Assembly: GCA_003167415.1 (NCBI GenBank)
Contig: PMTF01000026.1
Span: forward strand, 62,001-126,000
Length of the DNA: 64,000 nucleotides
Reading direction: 5' to 3'
Origin: Acidimicrobiaceae bacterium
GTDB lineage: Bacteria > Actinomycetota > Acidimicrobiia > Acidimicrobiales > RAAP-2
Part shown: positions 18,094-26,322 of the stretch, piece by piece
How the letters are laid out: every line of letters starts with the position of its first letter
How positions within the stretch are numbered: the stretch's first letter is position 1
Notes under the pieces: generated by a model
The model's database searches: none
Told to the model about the DNA's origin: nothing
Seen by the model: only the letters and a program-made list of their open reading frames with translations
Position numbers and translations under genes: made by a program

Positions 18094-19359
18094 GTGCCTG
18101 AGACATCGGCACCGTCTAACGGATTTTCGTTTGTTCATAGGCGAGCGCGTTATGACGCTGCGATTTATTGGAATCAAACGTTTATCTATTTGGCATACTT
18201 TTCGTTTCTTCCCATCTTCACCGTTTGGTTTACGACCCAAGAGCACTTCTCCGATACCGTCGCTGGTACACTTTTTACGCTCTACATTGTTGTAGGCAGC
18301 ACAACCAGAACTCTCTTAGCGCCCGTACTTAACGGACTGCCGGCATCACTGGTTCTATTTTGCAGTTCAATTCTGGCGGCTGGCGGAGTCTTGCTTTTCA
18401 TGCTGCGAGGAAACCTTGCGGCTTCCGTAGCGGGAGTGGTAATCGCAGGCACGGGACTGTACATAAACAGTTTGGCAGCGAAAGTTGCTATTTCCGAGAA
18501 AGCAGACACTCGGAGTGGTCAGAGCTTTAAAGGGTTTTCGCTCCTGTACGTGGTGATGAATATAGGTGCAGTCGCAGGTCCCGTTGTCGGTGTTGCGCTA
18601 TTTCGGCGATCTGGAAATGAACTTATTCTTTTCTTGGCTCTCGCTTACGTAGTTGCGGCAGTTCTCAGCGGTTTAGTCACTTCTACTTCGCGGAATGACA
18701 TACGACACGGAGAGGTCGGAAATTCCGAATTCGGGAGATTTCGATCATACTTGGCCGGTCTTCTACATCCTCTACGATCAAGAAGGCTTTTGGAACTCCT
18801 GGTACTTAATTTTGGCGTGTGGTTTGCATACATTCAACTCTTTACGGTTCTTCCGATTGTCCTGGAGCGGCGACACCAGTTTGTCGATAGCGGAGTACTG
18901 TTCAGCTTGAGCGCAATTCTCGCAATTGTGTTTCAATTACTGATGACAGGGTTTTTTAGCGCGCGCCTAAACAAGCACATGGATGTTACTGTCCTGGTCG
19001 CGATCACTTGCTTGGTGGCCGCCTTCGCTATCGCTTTTTTGATCACAGCATTCGTGTATCTCGTTTTCGTTGTGTTGATTTTTACCTTTGGAGAAGCGCT
19101 CATAATGCCCTGTCTCGATGAGCTGACTTCGAGGATTGCTCCACGATCGATGAGATCGTCGTACTTCGGACTTGTGGGGGTCTCAAAGGCACTTGGTCAG
19201 GGTCTGGGAGGACTCGTGGGCGTTGCTGCTCTCTCAACTTTGCCAATCTCGGATCTCGGTAAAGCGTGGGCCGTCGGTCTCGTCTCATCCACTCTTGTTC
19301 TCGTCTTTTTTATATTTCGGAGAGGTGATATTACGAAGAAAGAGATTGATCATGCATAA
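18094..19359 (+). CDS. MFS transporter, likely product exporter
   Basis: The 421-residue protein has about 12 hydrophobic helices, a first-loop region near FTTQEHFSDTVAGTLF and a central basic loop (STSRNDIRHGEV). It resembles drug/proton antiporters of the major facilitator superfamily. It is the first gene of the 18.1-27.5 kb operon and overlaps the next gene by eight bases. As the only transporter in a biosynthetic cluster it probably exports the product or gives self-protection, which is inference from context. The start is GTG; the Shine-Dalgarno match is weak. Confidence 0.85.
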   Translation: MPETSAPSNGFSFVHRRARYDAAIYWNQTFIYLAYFSFLPIFTVWFTTQEHFSDTVAGTLFTLYIVVGSTTRTLLAPVLNGLPASLVLFCSSILAAGGVLLFMLRGNLAASVAGVVIAGTGLYINSLAAKVAISEKADTRSGQSFKGFSLLYVVMNIGAVAGPVVGVALFRRSGNELILFLALAYVVAAVLSGLVTSTSRNDIRHGEVGNSEFGRFRSYLAGLLHPLRSRRLLELLVLNFGVWFAYIQLFTVLPIVLERRHQFVDSGVLFSLSAILAIVFQLLMTGFFSARLNKHMDVTVLVAITCLVAAFAIAFLITAFVYLVFVVLIFTFGEALIMPCLDELTSRIAPRSMRSSYFGLVGVSKALGQGLGGLVGVAALSTLPISDLGKAWAVGLVSSTLVLVFFIFRRGDITKKEIDHA

Positions 19360-20422
19360 TTCATTGATATCGGCCTCTCCCGTAACATCAGATGTAACAG
19401 AGGTTTCCAAAACTGCATCGAGTGGTCGGTTGATCGTCTACACAGATACCTTCCTAGGCGACCGAGATATCGCAAAGACGGCGTATGGACTTCTGCGCTT
19501 CTGCCCCAACAGAATTCGTGCGATTTGGGACTCAAAGCATGCGGGTTCGAACGTACGTGATATTTGCTCCGAATTTCCGGCCGTCGATGTACCCATAGTC
19601 GGGAGCATAGATGAGGCACCTGACGCCGACTGCGTCGTCATAGGATTCGCTCCGATAGGTGGTCGACTCAGCGACACCCAGAGAAAGCTATTAGTAGACG
19701 GGCCGCTAGCGAGGAACTTGACTGTCCTCAACGGGTTGCATGAGTTCCTTCCTCCGCCATCAGTGAACTTACGTGATCCGAGTTCGTTACCGAAATTGAT
19801 TGCTCAAAATGCGAGGTTTCACTCGACGCGAATTCTGACGGTAGGCACTTCGCATACCATTGGGAAAATGACGTCGACGATTTCGTTAGCGACTGCATTA
19901 GTAGCTTCAGGTGTTAGCGCTGAATGGATTCCGACAGGGCAGACTGGCAAACTCATTGCTGGATGGGGCGAGGTGATCGACTCCGTTCCGATTGATTTTG
20001 TGCCTGGCACAATTGAGCGGCTCATCCTCGATGCAGAGTTGGCGCATAAAGTCGTCGTAATCGAAGGCCAAGGTTCCTTGTTCCATCCGAGCTATTCTCC
20101 AACAACGCTTGCTCTGATCCACACCTCGCGCGCGCAGTATTTTCTTCTTTGTCACAGGGTCGGACAAACCCACCTATGGGGCTTTGACACGAAAATGCCC
20201 ACTGTTGAGCGTGCGATCTCAGTTCATGTCGAGATGGGGCGGCTCCTAGGATTCTCAACAGAATGCCTGGGCATCGCGCTGGACTCATCACGAATCACTG
20301 ACACAGAATATCGGTCGTACAAGAGCGAACTCGAAGAGCACACTGGTTTAGCTGTCTGTGATCCCGTGAAGGATGGCGCCGGAGTCCTCGTCGAAGCACT
20401 GCTGCACCGTGGTGAAGTATGA
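19352..20422 (+). CDS. DUF1611 (DgcN-like) P-loop protein
   Basis: The 356-residue protein matches the DUF1611 pattern. An N-terminal Rossmann-like part includes DIAKTAYGLLRF, IRAIWDSKHAGSN and VVIGFAPIGGRL. A P-loop part includes TVGTSHTIGKMTSTISLATAL, then EWIPTGQTGKLIAGWG, VVIEGQGSLFHPSY and later LALDSSR-like IALDSSRI. Members include the D-glutamate N-acetyltransferase DgcN; others are uncharacterised. The ATG at 19352 is preceded by AAAGAG and overlaps the MFS gene end. Its gene overlaps the next by four bases. In this cluster it probably acts on an amino-acid-like intermediate; the exact reaction is unknown. Confidence 0.75.
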   Translation: MHNSLISASPVTSDVTEVSKTASSGRLIVYTDTFLGDRDIAKTAYGLLRFCPNRIRAIWDSKHAGSNVRDICSEFPAVDVPIVGSIDEAPDADCVVIGFAPIGGRLSDTQRKLLVDGPLARNLTVLNGLHEFLPPPSVNLRDPSSLPKLIAQNARFHSTRILTVGTSHTIGKMTSTISLATALVASGVSAEWIPTGQTGKLIAGWGEVIDSVPIDFVPGTIERLILDAELAHKVVVIEGQGSLFHPSYSPTTLALIHTSRAQYFLLCHRVGQTHLWGFDTKMPTVERAISVHVEMGRLLGFSTECLGIALDSSRITDTEYRSYKSELEEHTGLAVCDPVKDGAGVLVEALLHRGEV

Positions 20423-21171
20423 GTAAGGGAAGCGTACTTGAACTACTTAGGGGACTCGAGGGCGGGAATATCCGAATTCCCGATTTCGTAGTGATACCTC
20501 ACGAGATGTCGATCGATGTCATCGAGGAAACGGCGGTAGGAATTGCGGGTTCGATGCCTGGACCGTTTGCCGTACGCAGCTCAGCTCGCGGAGAGGACGG
20601 TGTACGAGACAGTTTTGCGGGAATTTTTCAGACGGAACTCGGTGTCAGCGACGAACAACTGATGGACGCAATTTGTAGGGTTCGGATGTCTCTGAATGGA
20701 GACTCGGTTCATTCGTACTGTATGGCGCGCAACATCCCTCTCCTTACCGCGATGGATGTTGTTGTGCAGACGATGATCTCGGCTGATGTGTCAGGAGTCG
20801 CATTTTCGCGCCATCCAAAAGGCCCTGATTCGCTCGAATTGATTGAAGCCGTATGGGGGCTTGGTGAAGGTCTTGTAAGTGGCGAAATAAGCCCGGATCA
20901 GATTGTTCTCCTCGAAGACGGTTCGTCACTTTCTTACGTTGTAGCACATCAGCAGGTAGCCGTGGAGCTTGATGATTCTCACGGAACCCGTCGCACTTGG
21001 GTTTCGCTATTGATGCAGAGCGCGAGAAAGTTAGACGATCAAGCGTTGGCAAGCGTACACATGGCGTTGAAACAGATTGAAGATGTCATGAAACGACCCG
21101 TTGAAATTGAGTTCGCTATCAAGAATGGCCAATTTTTCCTGTTGCAAGCGAGACCGATTACGTCATTATGA
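20419..21171 (+). CDS. Stand-alone PEP-synthase/PPDK-type ATP-binding domain
   Basis: The 250-residue protein corresponds to the nucleotide-binding domain of PEP synthase, pyruvate phosphate dikinase and rifampicin phosphotransferase: GPFAVRSSARGEDGVRDSFAGIFQT, VVVQTMISADVSGVAFSRHP, IEAVWGLGEGLVSGEISPD and the end FAIKNGQFFLLQARPITSL. It lacks the substrate and phospho-His domains of complete enzymes. Those are encoded separately at 24877-26322 in the same operon, so the pair probably forms one split enzyme that moves a phosphate from ATP through a His to the substrate. It overlaps both neighbours by four bases. Confidence 0.85.
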   Translation: MSKGSVLELLRGLEGGNIRIPDFVVIPHEMSIDVIEETAVGIAGSMPGPFAVRSSARGEDGVRDSFAGIFQTELGVSDEQLMDAICRVRMSLNGDSVHSYCMARNIPLLTAMDVVVQTMISADVSGVAFSRHPKGPDSLELIEAVWGLGEGLVSGEISPDQIVLLEDGSSLSYVVAHQQVAVELDDSHGTRRTWVSLLMQSARKLDDQALASVHMALKQIEDVMKRPVEIEFAIKNGQFFLLQARPITSL

Positions 21172-21713
21172 ACACAAGCACTCGTCGCGCGGCCTTCCTT
21201 GACCGTGACGGTACCTTGAACGCCGACTATCCGGACGAGGAATGGGCCACCAAGACGACGCCCGAAATACTTTGCGGTGTGACAGAGGGGTTGCGTTTGA
21301 TTCAACGCATCGGCTACGACTTGGTGATGGTCACGAATCAGTACACGATAGGAGAGGGCATCATTTCCGAGGAGGCGTATGGCATGTTCACTGCAGCGCT
21401 CCTTCGGCGACTTCAATTCGTCGGAGTTACCTTCACTGCGGTCCTGTACTGTCCTCACAGTCGAATCGTTGATTGTGAGTGTAGAAAGCCGAAGCCAGGG
21501 CTGATTCAACGGTTTTTTACTGATAATCCTGACGTCGACAGAGAGCGGTCGGTCCTAATCGGAGATTCCAGCGTAGATATCCTCGCGGGCAGCGCCGCAG
21601 GCATTGAGACCATCGGAGTGGGATCCGCTGCACTTCAGGGACTCGGCACGTACAGGTGTGACACCCTAATAGAAGCAGCGAAGTGGTTGAGTGTGAGGGA
21701 GTACGGCTCTTGA
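21168..21713 (+). CDS. HAD-IIIA phosphatase (GmhB/HisB-N-like)
   Basis: The 181-residue protein has all HAD motifs: AAFLDRDGTLN (nucleophile and acid/base Asp), LVMVTNQ (motif II Thr), CRKPKPG (motif III Lys) and LIGDSSVDILAG (motif IV acids). Cys/His residues in LYCPHSR and DCECRKP form the zinc loop typical of GmhB-type sugar-bisphosphate phosphatases. In the operon it could remove a phosphate placed by the split PPDK-like enzyme, or process a phosphorylated precursor. The substrate is unknown. Confidence 0.85.
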   Translation: MNTSTRRAAFLDRDGTLNADYPDEEWATKTTPEILCGVTEGLRLIQRIGYDLVMVTNQYTIGEGIISEEAYGMFTAALLRRLQFVGVTFTAVLYCPHSRIVDCECRKPKPGLIQRFFTDNPDVDRERSVLIGDSSVDILAGSAAGIETIGVGSAALQGLGTYRCDTLIEAAKWLSVREYGS

Positions 21714-23017
21714 AAAAACGCGCAATCGTCGTTGGGGGTGGCTTGCGGGTATCCCGAGTTCCTGGGTTTGTCGATGCTGCGGAAAAGCGAGGTCTGGTCT
21801 TGCTGAGCGCGGATGAACCGTCGCCAAGTGGATTAGAGCGCGCGGAATATGGTGCGAAGCACCCTCGAAGTTCGGCTGGCCGATTGGCCGACGTCAGATG
21901 GGTGAAGCCGGAAAGTGTTGAAGGTCTTCTCAGCGCGGTCGACGATTGGCAGCGAACATTTGAAGTCGTCGGTGCGTTGAGTATGCGAGAGGAGTTTGTG
22001 TGGCCGATCGGAGTGCTGTGCGCAATGGAGGGATGGCCGTCTCCTGGACTTCGGGCATCATTGATCTGCCGAAATAAATTGCTACAGCGTCGCGCTTTGC
22101 GCTGGCTCGGGCCCCGGAATGTTTACGTTGAGAGTGCGGCGGTCAACGACTGGTCAATGACGGAGACAGGCTCGCGCCTTGGATTCCCGGTGGTAATAAA
22201 GCCGCTTTCTTCCGCGGCGAGTGATCGGGTGCGACGGATTAATAGTCCACTTGAATTGGAAGGCCTACTCAAATACGGCGAATACGACGACGGTGCGTTG
22301 ATCGAGGAGTTCATTGACGGTCAGGAGTACTCGGTTGAGTCGCTCGTGCACAATCGCGAAATTGTGTTCCTTGGAATTACAGAAAAGGGGACGAATGAGA
22401 ATCTGACGCCCCACTTCGTAGAGTACGTACACACTTATCCTGCTCCACTGAGTGGGAAGGGAAGATCGCTTCTCGAAGATGCTAATGGTGAGCTGATTGC
22501 AGCTTTGAACTTCGAAACAGGGATTGTTCACGCTGAGTTCCGTCTTCGGGAAAGTGGGGGCGCGGTGTTAATGGAGGCGGCAGCTCGCCTTCCCGGCGAT
22601 GAGCTCCCGAGTCTTTACGAGATAGCGGGAAGCTGTTCCTTGGCGGACGCAATATTGGGTCTCGCGATGGGTGAAAGACCGAATTGTTCGCTGCCTAATC
22701 GCGTCGCACGGCAGATCTACGCCGAATTATCGCCGGGAGTTGTACCGAATGTGAATCAGGGGCCTCTGGCTCGCATTGCGGAGATTGTCTATTTACCTGG
22801 AGTCGTCGAACTTCGCCCCCTGTCTCCGCTTGGCGCAAATGCGAAAGGCGAAATCAGACGAATCGTTGTGGAGAAGAAATACGGTGCGAAGGTTGGCGAG
22901 GTACGAAACTCGTATGACCGCGCGCTCTACGCAATCATCGACAGTCGAACGAGAAATGAGATGGAAGAGATTACGGACGAGTACTTAAGGGCAATTCTCG
23001 AATTGCAAAAGGCCTAG
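21710..23017 (+). CDS. ATP-grasp ligase (carbamoyl-phosphate-synthase-like amino acid ligase)
   Basis: The ~435-residue protein has a pre-ATP-grasp domain (KKRAIVVGGGLRVSRVPGF) and an ATP-grasp fold: RLGFPVVIKPLSSAASDRV (ATP-binding Lys), ALIEEFIDGQEYSVESLV, then GIVHAEFRLRESGGAVLMEAAARLPGD with metal-binding Glu residues. Such proteins join a carboxylate to an amine via an acyl phosphate. I prefer the TTG at 21710, which overlaps the HAD stop, because GAGGGAG lies 8 nt before it. The cluster context suggests peptide-bond formation in a small product. Confidence 0.85.
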   Translation: MKKRAIVVGGGLRVSRVPGFVDAAEKRGLVLLSADEPSPSGLERAEYGAKHPRSSAGRLADVRWVKPESVEGLLSAVDDWQRTFEVVGALSMREEFVWPIGVLCAMEGWPSPGLRASLICRNKLLQRRALRWLGPRNVYVESAAVNDWSMTETGSRLGFPVVIKPLSSAASDRVRRINSPLELEGLLKYGEYDDGALIEEFIDGQEYSVESLVHNREIVFLGITEKGTNENLTPHFVEYVHTYPAPLSGKGRSLLEDANGELIAALNFETGIVHAEFRLRESGGAVLMEAAARLPGDELPSLYEIAGSCSLADAILGLAMGERPNCSLPNRVARQIYAELSPGVVPNVNQGPLARIAEIVYLPGVVELRPLSPLGANAKGEIRRIVVEKKYGAKVGEVRNSYDRALYAIIDSRTRNEMEEITDEYLRAILELQKA

Positions 23018-23069
23018 TCGATGAATTTAAGTCCTCACAGGCAACCAACTACTCCAGCGAAAGGGACAT

Positions 23070-24890
23070 ATGTGCGGCTTCATTGGCGTTATCAATCGAA
23101 GTAACGTATCGACCAAAAGGATTCTCGCCGAACTGGAGCGAACGCGGCACCGTGGTCCAGATTCGAGCGCACTACGCATGTACTCAAGCAGTCGAGGCAA
23201 TGCTGTCTTAGGCTTCAATCGTCTCGCGATTCGATCTCTGAGCCCTGTTGCGGATCAGCCGATGTCTTATGGCTCTTGGACAATCGTATTCAACGGTGAG
23301 ATTTACAACCTTGATGAGTTACGCCAACGCTTGACAAGTGTCGGATTTCGGAGTCGAGTCGATTCGCCTTCTGATACCGAGATTCTTGTGGCTTACATAG
23401 ATCACTTTGGTGTCGAGAGTGTTCGCGACATTGCCGGAATGTTCGCATTTATGGGGTTAAACCATGACAACGGTGACGTGATTTGGTCCAGAGACCGGTT
23501 CGGCATAAAGCCATTATTTGTCTCCAACGATGGAGAAGGTATCGTGGTCGCCTCCGATTCGCTTTCCGTCCTCCATCTGCGCAGCTGCGCAACAGAGCTG
23601 GACGTGGACTACCTTAAGCGTCTTATTCTGGCCGATCCCTTTGTGGGGTTCGACCCTCGCCTTTCTCTTTTTACGGGAGTTGAATCGGTTGAGCCCGGCA
23701 CTTATACAATTGCGCCCCGAGGAGACTTCAAAAAGAGAATCATTAAGAGGTACTACTCGTTTCCCGATTTGCGGGACACGGTCCCGGTGGAGCGCGAATC
23801 AATCCTCGACCAGATTCGGGAAGTTTTCAGAAGGGTCGTGCGAGAGCATCTGGAAGCCGACGTTCCGATAGCAATTGCGTTGTCTGGCGGATTGGACTCG
23901 ACCCTCTTGGGACTCTTGGCGGCGGAATGTGCGGTGAAGGTTACTTACTTCACAATCAACGTAACGGGAGATGATGTTTCCTTTGGGGACGATGCTCGCG
24001 TCGCCGAGAGGGTGTTTCAACACCTCTCGTCCAGCAACTCAAAGTTTCGAGTGATTGATATTGGGTCCGATTGGAATCTGGAAACGATCGACCGGTGCGT
24101 TACGGCTCTGGGGAGCCCTTTATACGACGAACGTGCGATTGTCTGGGACAAGATGTATCGGGCTGCGGAACTCGCCGAGGTGAAAGTCGTATTGAACGGG
24201 CAAGGCGCCGATGAGCTGTGGCACGGGTACTATCCCAAAATCTGGTCATGGTTCTCGTGCTTGTACCACGAGCGACCATCGTACGAATCGGTGCAGGCTT
24301 ATTTTGGGCGGCGACAAAAAGAGTCCGCGATTGGGAGTCTTCTTCGGGCGGACATTCAAGGAGGGATCTCGAACGTTGCCCGCAACGTGTGGGAGGAAAT
24401 CGACCAATGCGAGTGCGCATTCGACCATCCGACCGCGCTCGGCCGGTTCATGGTGAGACACGTTCTCGCCTCGCTGCTCTCTTTCGAAGATGCTTTTAGC
24501 ATGGCACACGGAGTGGAGGTTCGAGTGCCATTCGTCGATCATCGTTTGGCGGACATAGCTTTGGCGCTGCCGGCGAAAATGCACATAGGAGATGGTGATC
24601 GGGGCAAAGAGCTGCTACGTGATGCTTTTGGGAGCATTTTGCCACGAGAGGTGGTTATCAGAAAAAAAGCTCCGCTCCCCAAGCCGTCGCCGAGTGACGA
24701 CTCGCTAGCCTCCCTTTTCGTTAGATATCGCAGGGACATTGAGCGCAGTCCACTAGTGCGAGAGCTCTACGATCGCCGTCGATTTGATGACTTGGCGGCT
24801 CACGCCAGCGATGGCTTTTACGGTTCAACCGCAGAAGCTCATCTTCAGCTTTTGAGTACCTGGAGGTTCGAGAACATTGTCAATATCTAA
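23070..24890 (+). CDS. Asparagine-synthetase-like amidotransferase (glutamine-hydrolysing)
   Basis: The 606-residue protein starts MCGFIGV, so Cys2 is the glutaminase nucleophile. The glutaminase domain also shows RGPDSS, FNRLAI, FNGEIYNLDELR and SDTEILVAY. The synthetase domain has the PP-motif ALSGGLDSTLLGLL near residue 270 and NGQGADELWHGYYP, with VEVRVPFVDHRLA later. Housekeeping AsnB would make asparagine. In an operon of this kind such enzymes often amidate or cyclise a carboxylate of the product. AAAGGGA precedes the ATG. Confidence 0.85.
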   Translation: MCGFIGVINRSNVSTKRILAELERTRHRGPDSSALRMYSSSRGNAVLGFNRLAIRSLSPVADQPMSYGSWTIVFNGEIYNLDELRQRLTSVGFRSRVDSPSDTEILVAYIDHFGVESVRDIAGMFAFMGLNHDNGDVIWSRDRFGIKPLFVSNDGEGIVVASDSLSVLHLRSCATELDVDYLKRLILADPFVGFDPRLSLFTGVESVEPGTYTIAPRGDFKKRIIKRYYSFPDLRDTVPVERESILDQIREVFRRVVREHLEADVPIAIALSGGLDSTLLGLLAAECAVKVTYFTINVTGDDVSFGDDARVAERVFQHLSSSNSKFRVIDIGSDWNLETIDRCVTALGSPLYDERAIVWDKMYRAAELAEVKVVLNGQGADELWHGYYPKIWSWFSCLYHERPSYESVQAYFGRRQKESAIGSLLRADIQGGISNVARNVWEEIDQCECAFDHPTALGRFMVRHVLASLLSFEDAFSMAHGVEVRVPFVDHRLADIALALPAKMHIGDGDRGKELLRDAFGSILPREVVIRKKAPLPKPSPSDDSLASLFVRYRRDIERSPLVRELYDRRRFDDLAAHASDGFYGSTAEAHLQLLSTWRFENIVNI

Positions 24891-26322
24891 TCATTTTGAA
24901 CTTCAATGGGAGTCACCGTTTCTCGATTACTACTGGTGTCATCATTTCTTACATGAAGTGTATGAAAAAGGCATTGTCGCGCGAGTTCTAGGTTCGCAAG
25001 AGGAGAAATGGTTTGCAACGAATGACGAAACCGGTTTTCAGTTCTATCTCGAGGAGGAGTCTCTAGCGGTGATGGCGGAGGTCGGATTTCGTTTCTTGGG
25101 TGACAGACACCGAGTGAGAGAATTCGCGCTACTCGTCAATCAACTAAAAGAGCGCGTAGATGAGATCCCTTGGCCGGAGACAACCGTCTTTGACGACACC
25201 AATATTGGCGTGTTGGAGGAAATGTTCCACGAGGCCGTCGGCCTCCATTTGTGCACTCAGCCGCATTTGATGTCAAAGGTTGCGGAGGAGTTGACTCGGC
25301 GCCTTCCGGCGATTGTTGCCGAAGAGGAGCGTGCGGAATATGTCGCCAAAATGATCACACCTGACCGGCTGCCAGAACCCCTTCGAGAGCAGAAGGAATG
25401 GCTTGAGGGCCTATTCGACTTGGTTAGCAAGGCGTCATCTCCTGACGAGCGAGAACCCTTCATCCACCAACACTGGCAACGCTGGAAATACCTGACGGCC
25501 GGCGACAGTGGACGGCCCGTGGAGTTGGCTGAATTACGCGAGCGGTTTGAGTTTGATCTAAGCAATTTGGTGACCGCGAAAGTACAGCACGATCGGCTGG
25601 TGAAGGTCGAATCAGGAATCGTTTCAAAAGAAATTGAAACTCTCGAAGAGAGCGCTCCGTCGGATATTCGAGACCTGTGCTGGGCCGTCCGCGAACTAGG
25701 TTCATTAAGGTTCGTCACCAAACAAACATGGATGAAACTCTGGTACTGCCTGGAGATCTGGAGAGAGCAGCAAGCTTCGCGCCTAGGACAATCGGTAAGC
25801 GGATATCTTCAGGTCGAAATCAATGGCGGCAGAATCGGAGGCAAAGAAGAGCGAAATAGTTACGTGCTCCTGCGAAATGGGGAGCTAGCCTCCTTGTTCT
25901 ACAACGGACTTGAGGTATCGATTCGGAAAGAACTGTTGGGGGCCGTTCCTGAGTGGGACGGGAGTCCGTTGCATGGTACGGGCGGCTATCAGGGAGTGGT
26001 TTCGGGACGAGCTTTGGTGATTGGATGGGGTGACGATTACCGCGAAAAAGGCAAACTCGTGGGTCCCGCGACCGTGCTTGTGGTTCCGCAGACAACACCT
26101 CAGTACATCGGGATGCTCACTCGATGCGCGGCGCTGGTCACCGACGAGGGCGGTCTCGCTGGTCATGCGAGCATCATTTGTCGGGAGCTAAAAATACCCG
26201 CAGTGATTGGAACGAGAATTGCGACCAAGGTCATCTGTGACGGCGACGAAATCATCCTTGATGGGAATGCGGGAATTGTCGAAGTTCTGAAATTAATAGA
26301 GAACGATGAAGTACAGAACTGA
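24877..26322 (+). CDS. PPDK/rifampicin-phosphotransferase-like substrate and phospho-His domains
   Basis: The 481-residue protein starts with TTG inside the end of the previous gene. Residues ~1-380 have no motif I can name, but include YYWCHHFLHEVYEKGI and LVVNQLKE-like helices as in the substrate-binding domains of rifampicin phosphotransferase-type proteins. The last ~100 residues are a clear PEP-utilising swivelling domain: GYQGVVSGRALVI, ATVLVVPQTTPQYIGML and TDEGGLAGHASIICRELKIP, where the His after AG is the phosphate carrier. The ATP-binding part is absent and is encoded at 20419-21171. Together they make up a complete but split dikinase-like enzyme. Confidence 0.85.
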   Translation: MSISNHFELQWESPFLDYYWCHHFLHEVYEKGIVARVLGSQEEKWFATNDETGFQFYLEEESLAVMAEVGFRFLGDRHRVREFALLVNQLKERVDEIPWPETTVFDDTNIGVLEEMFHEAVGLHLCTQPHLMSKVAEELTRRLPAIVAEEERAEYVAKMITPDRLPEPLREQKEWLEGLFDLVSKASSPDEREPFIHQHWQRWKYLTAGDSGRPVELAELRERFEFDLSNLVTAKVQHDRLVKVESGIVSKEIETLEESAPSDIRDLCWAVRELGSLRFVTKQTWMKLWYCLEIWREQQASRLGQSVSGYLQVEINGGRIGGKEERNSYVLLRNGELASLFYNGLEVSIRKELLGAVPEWDGSPLHGTGGYQGVVSGRALVIGWGDDYREKGKLVGPATVLVVPQTTPQYIGMLTRCAALVTDEGGLAGHASIICRELKIPAVIGTRIATKVICDGDEIILDGNAGIVEVLKLIENDEVQN

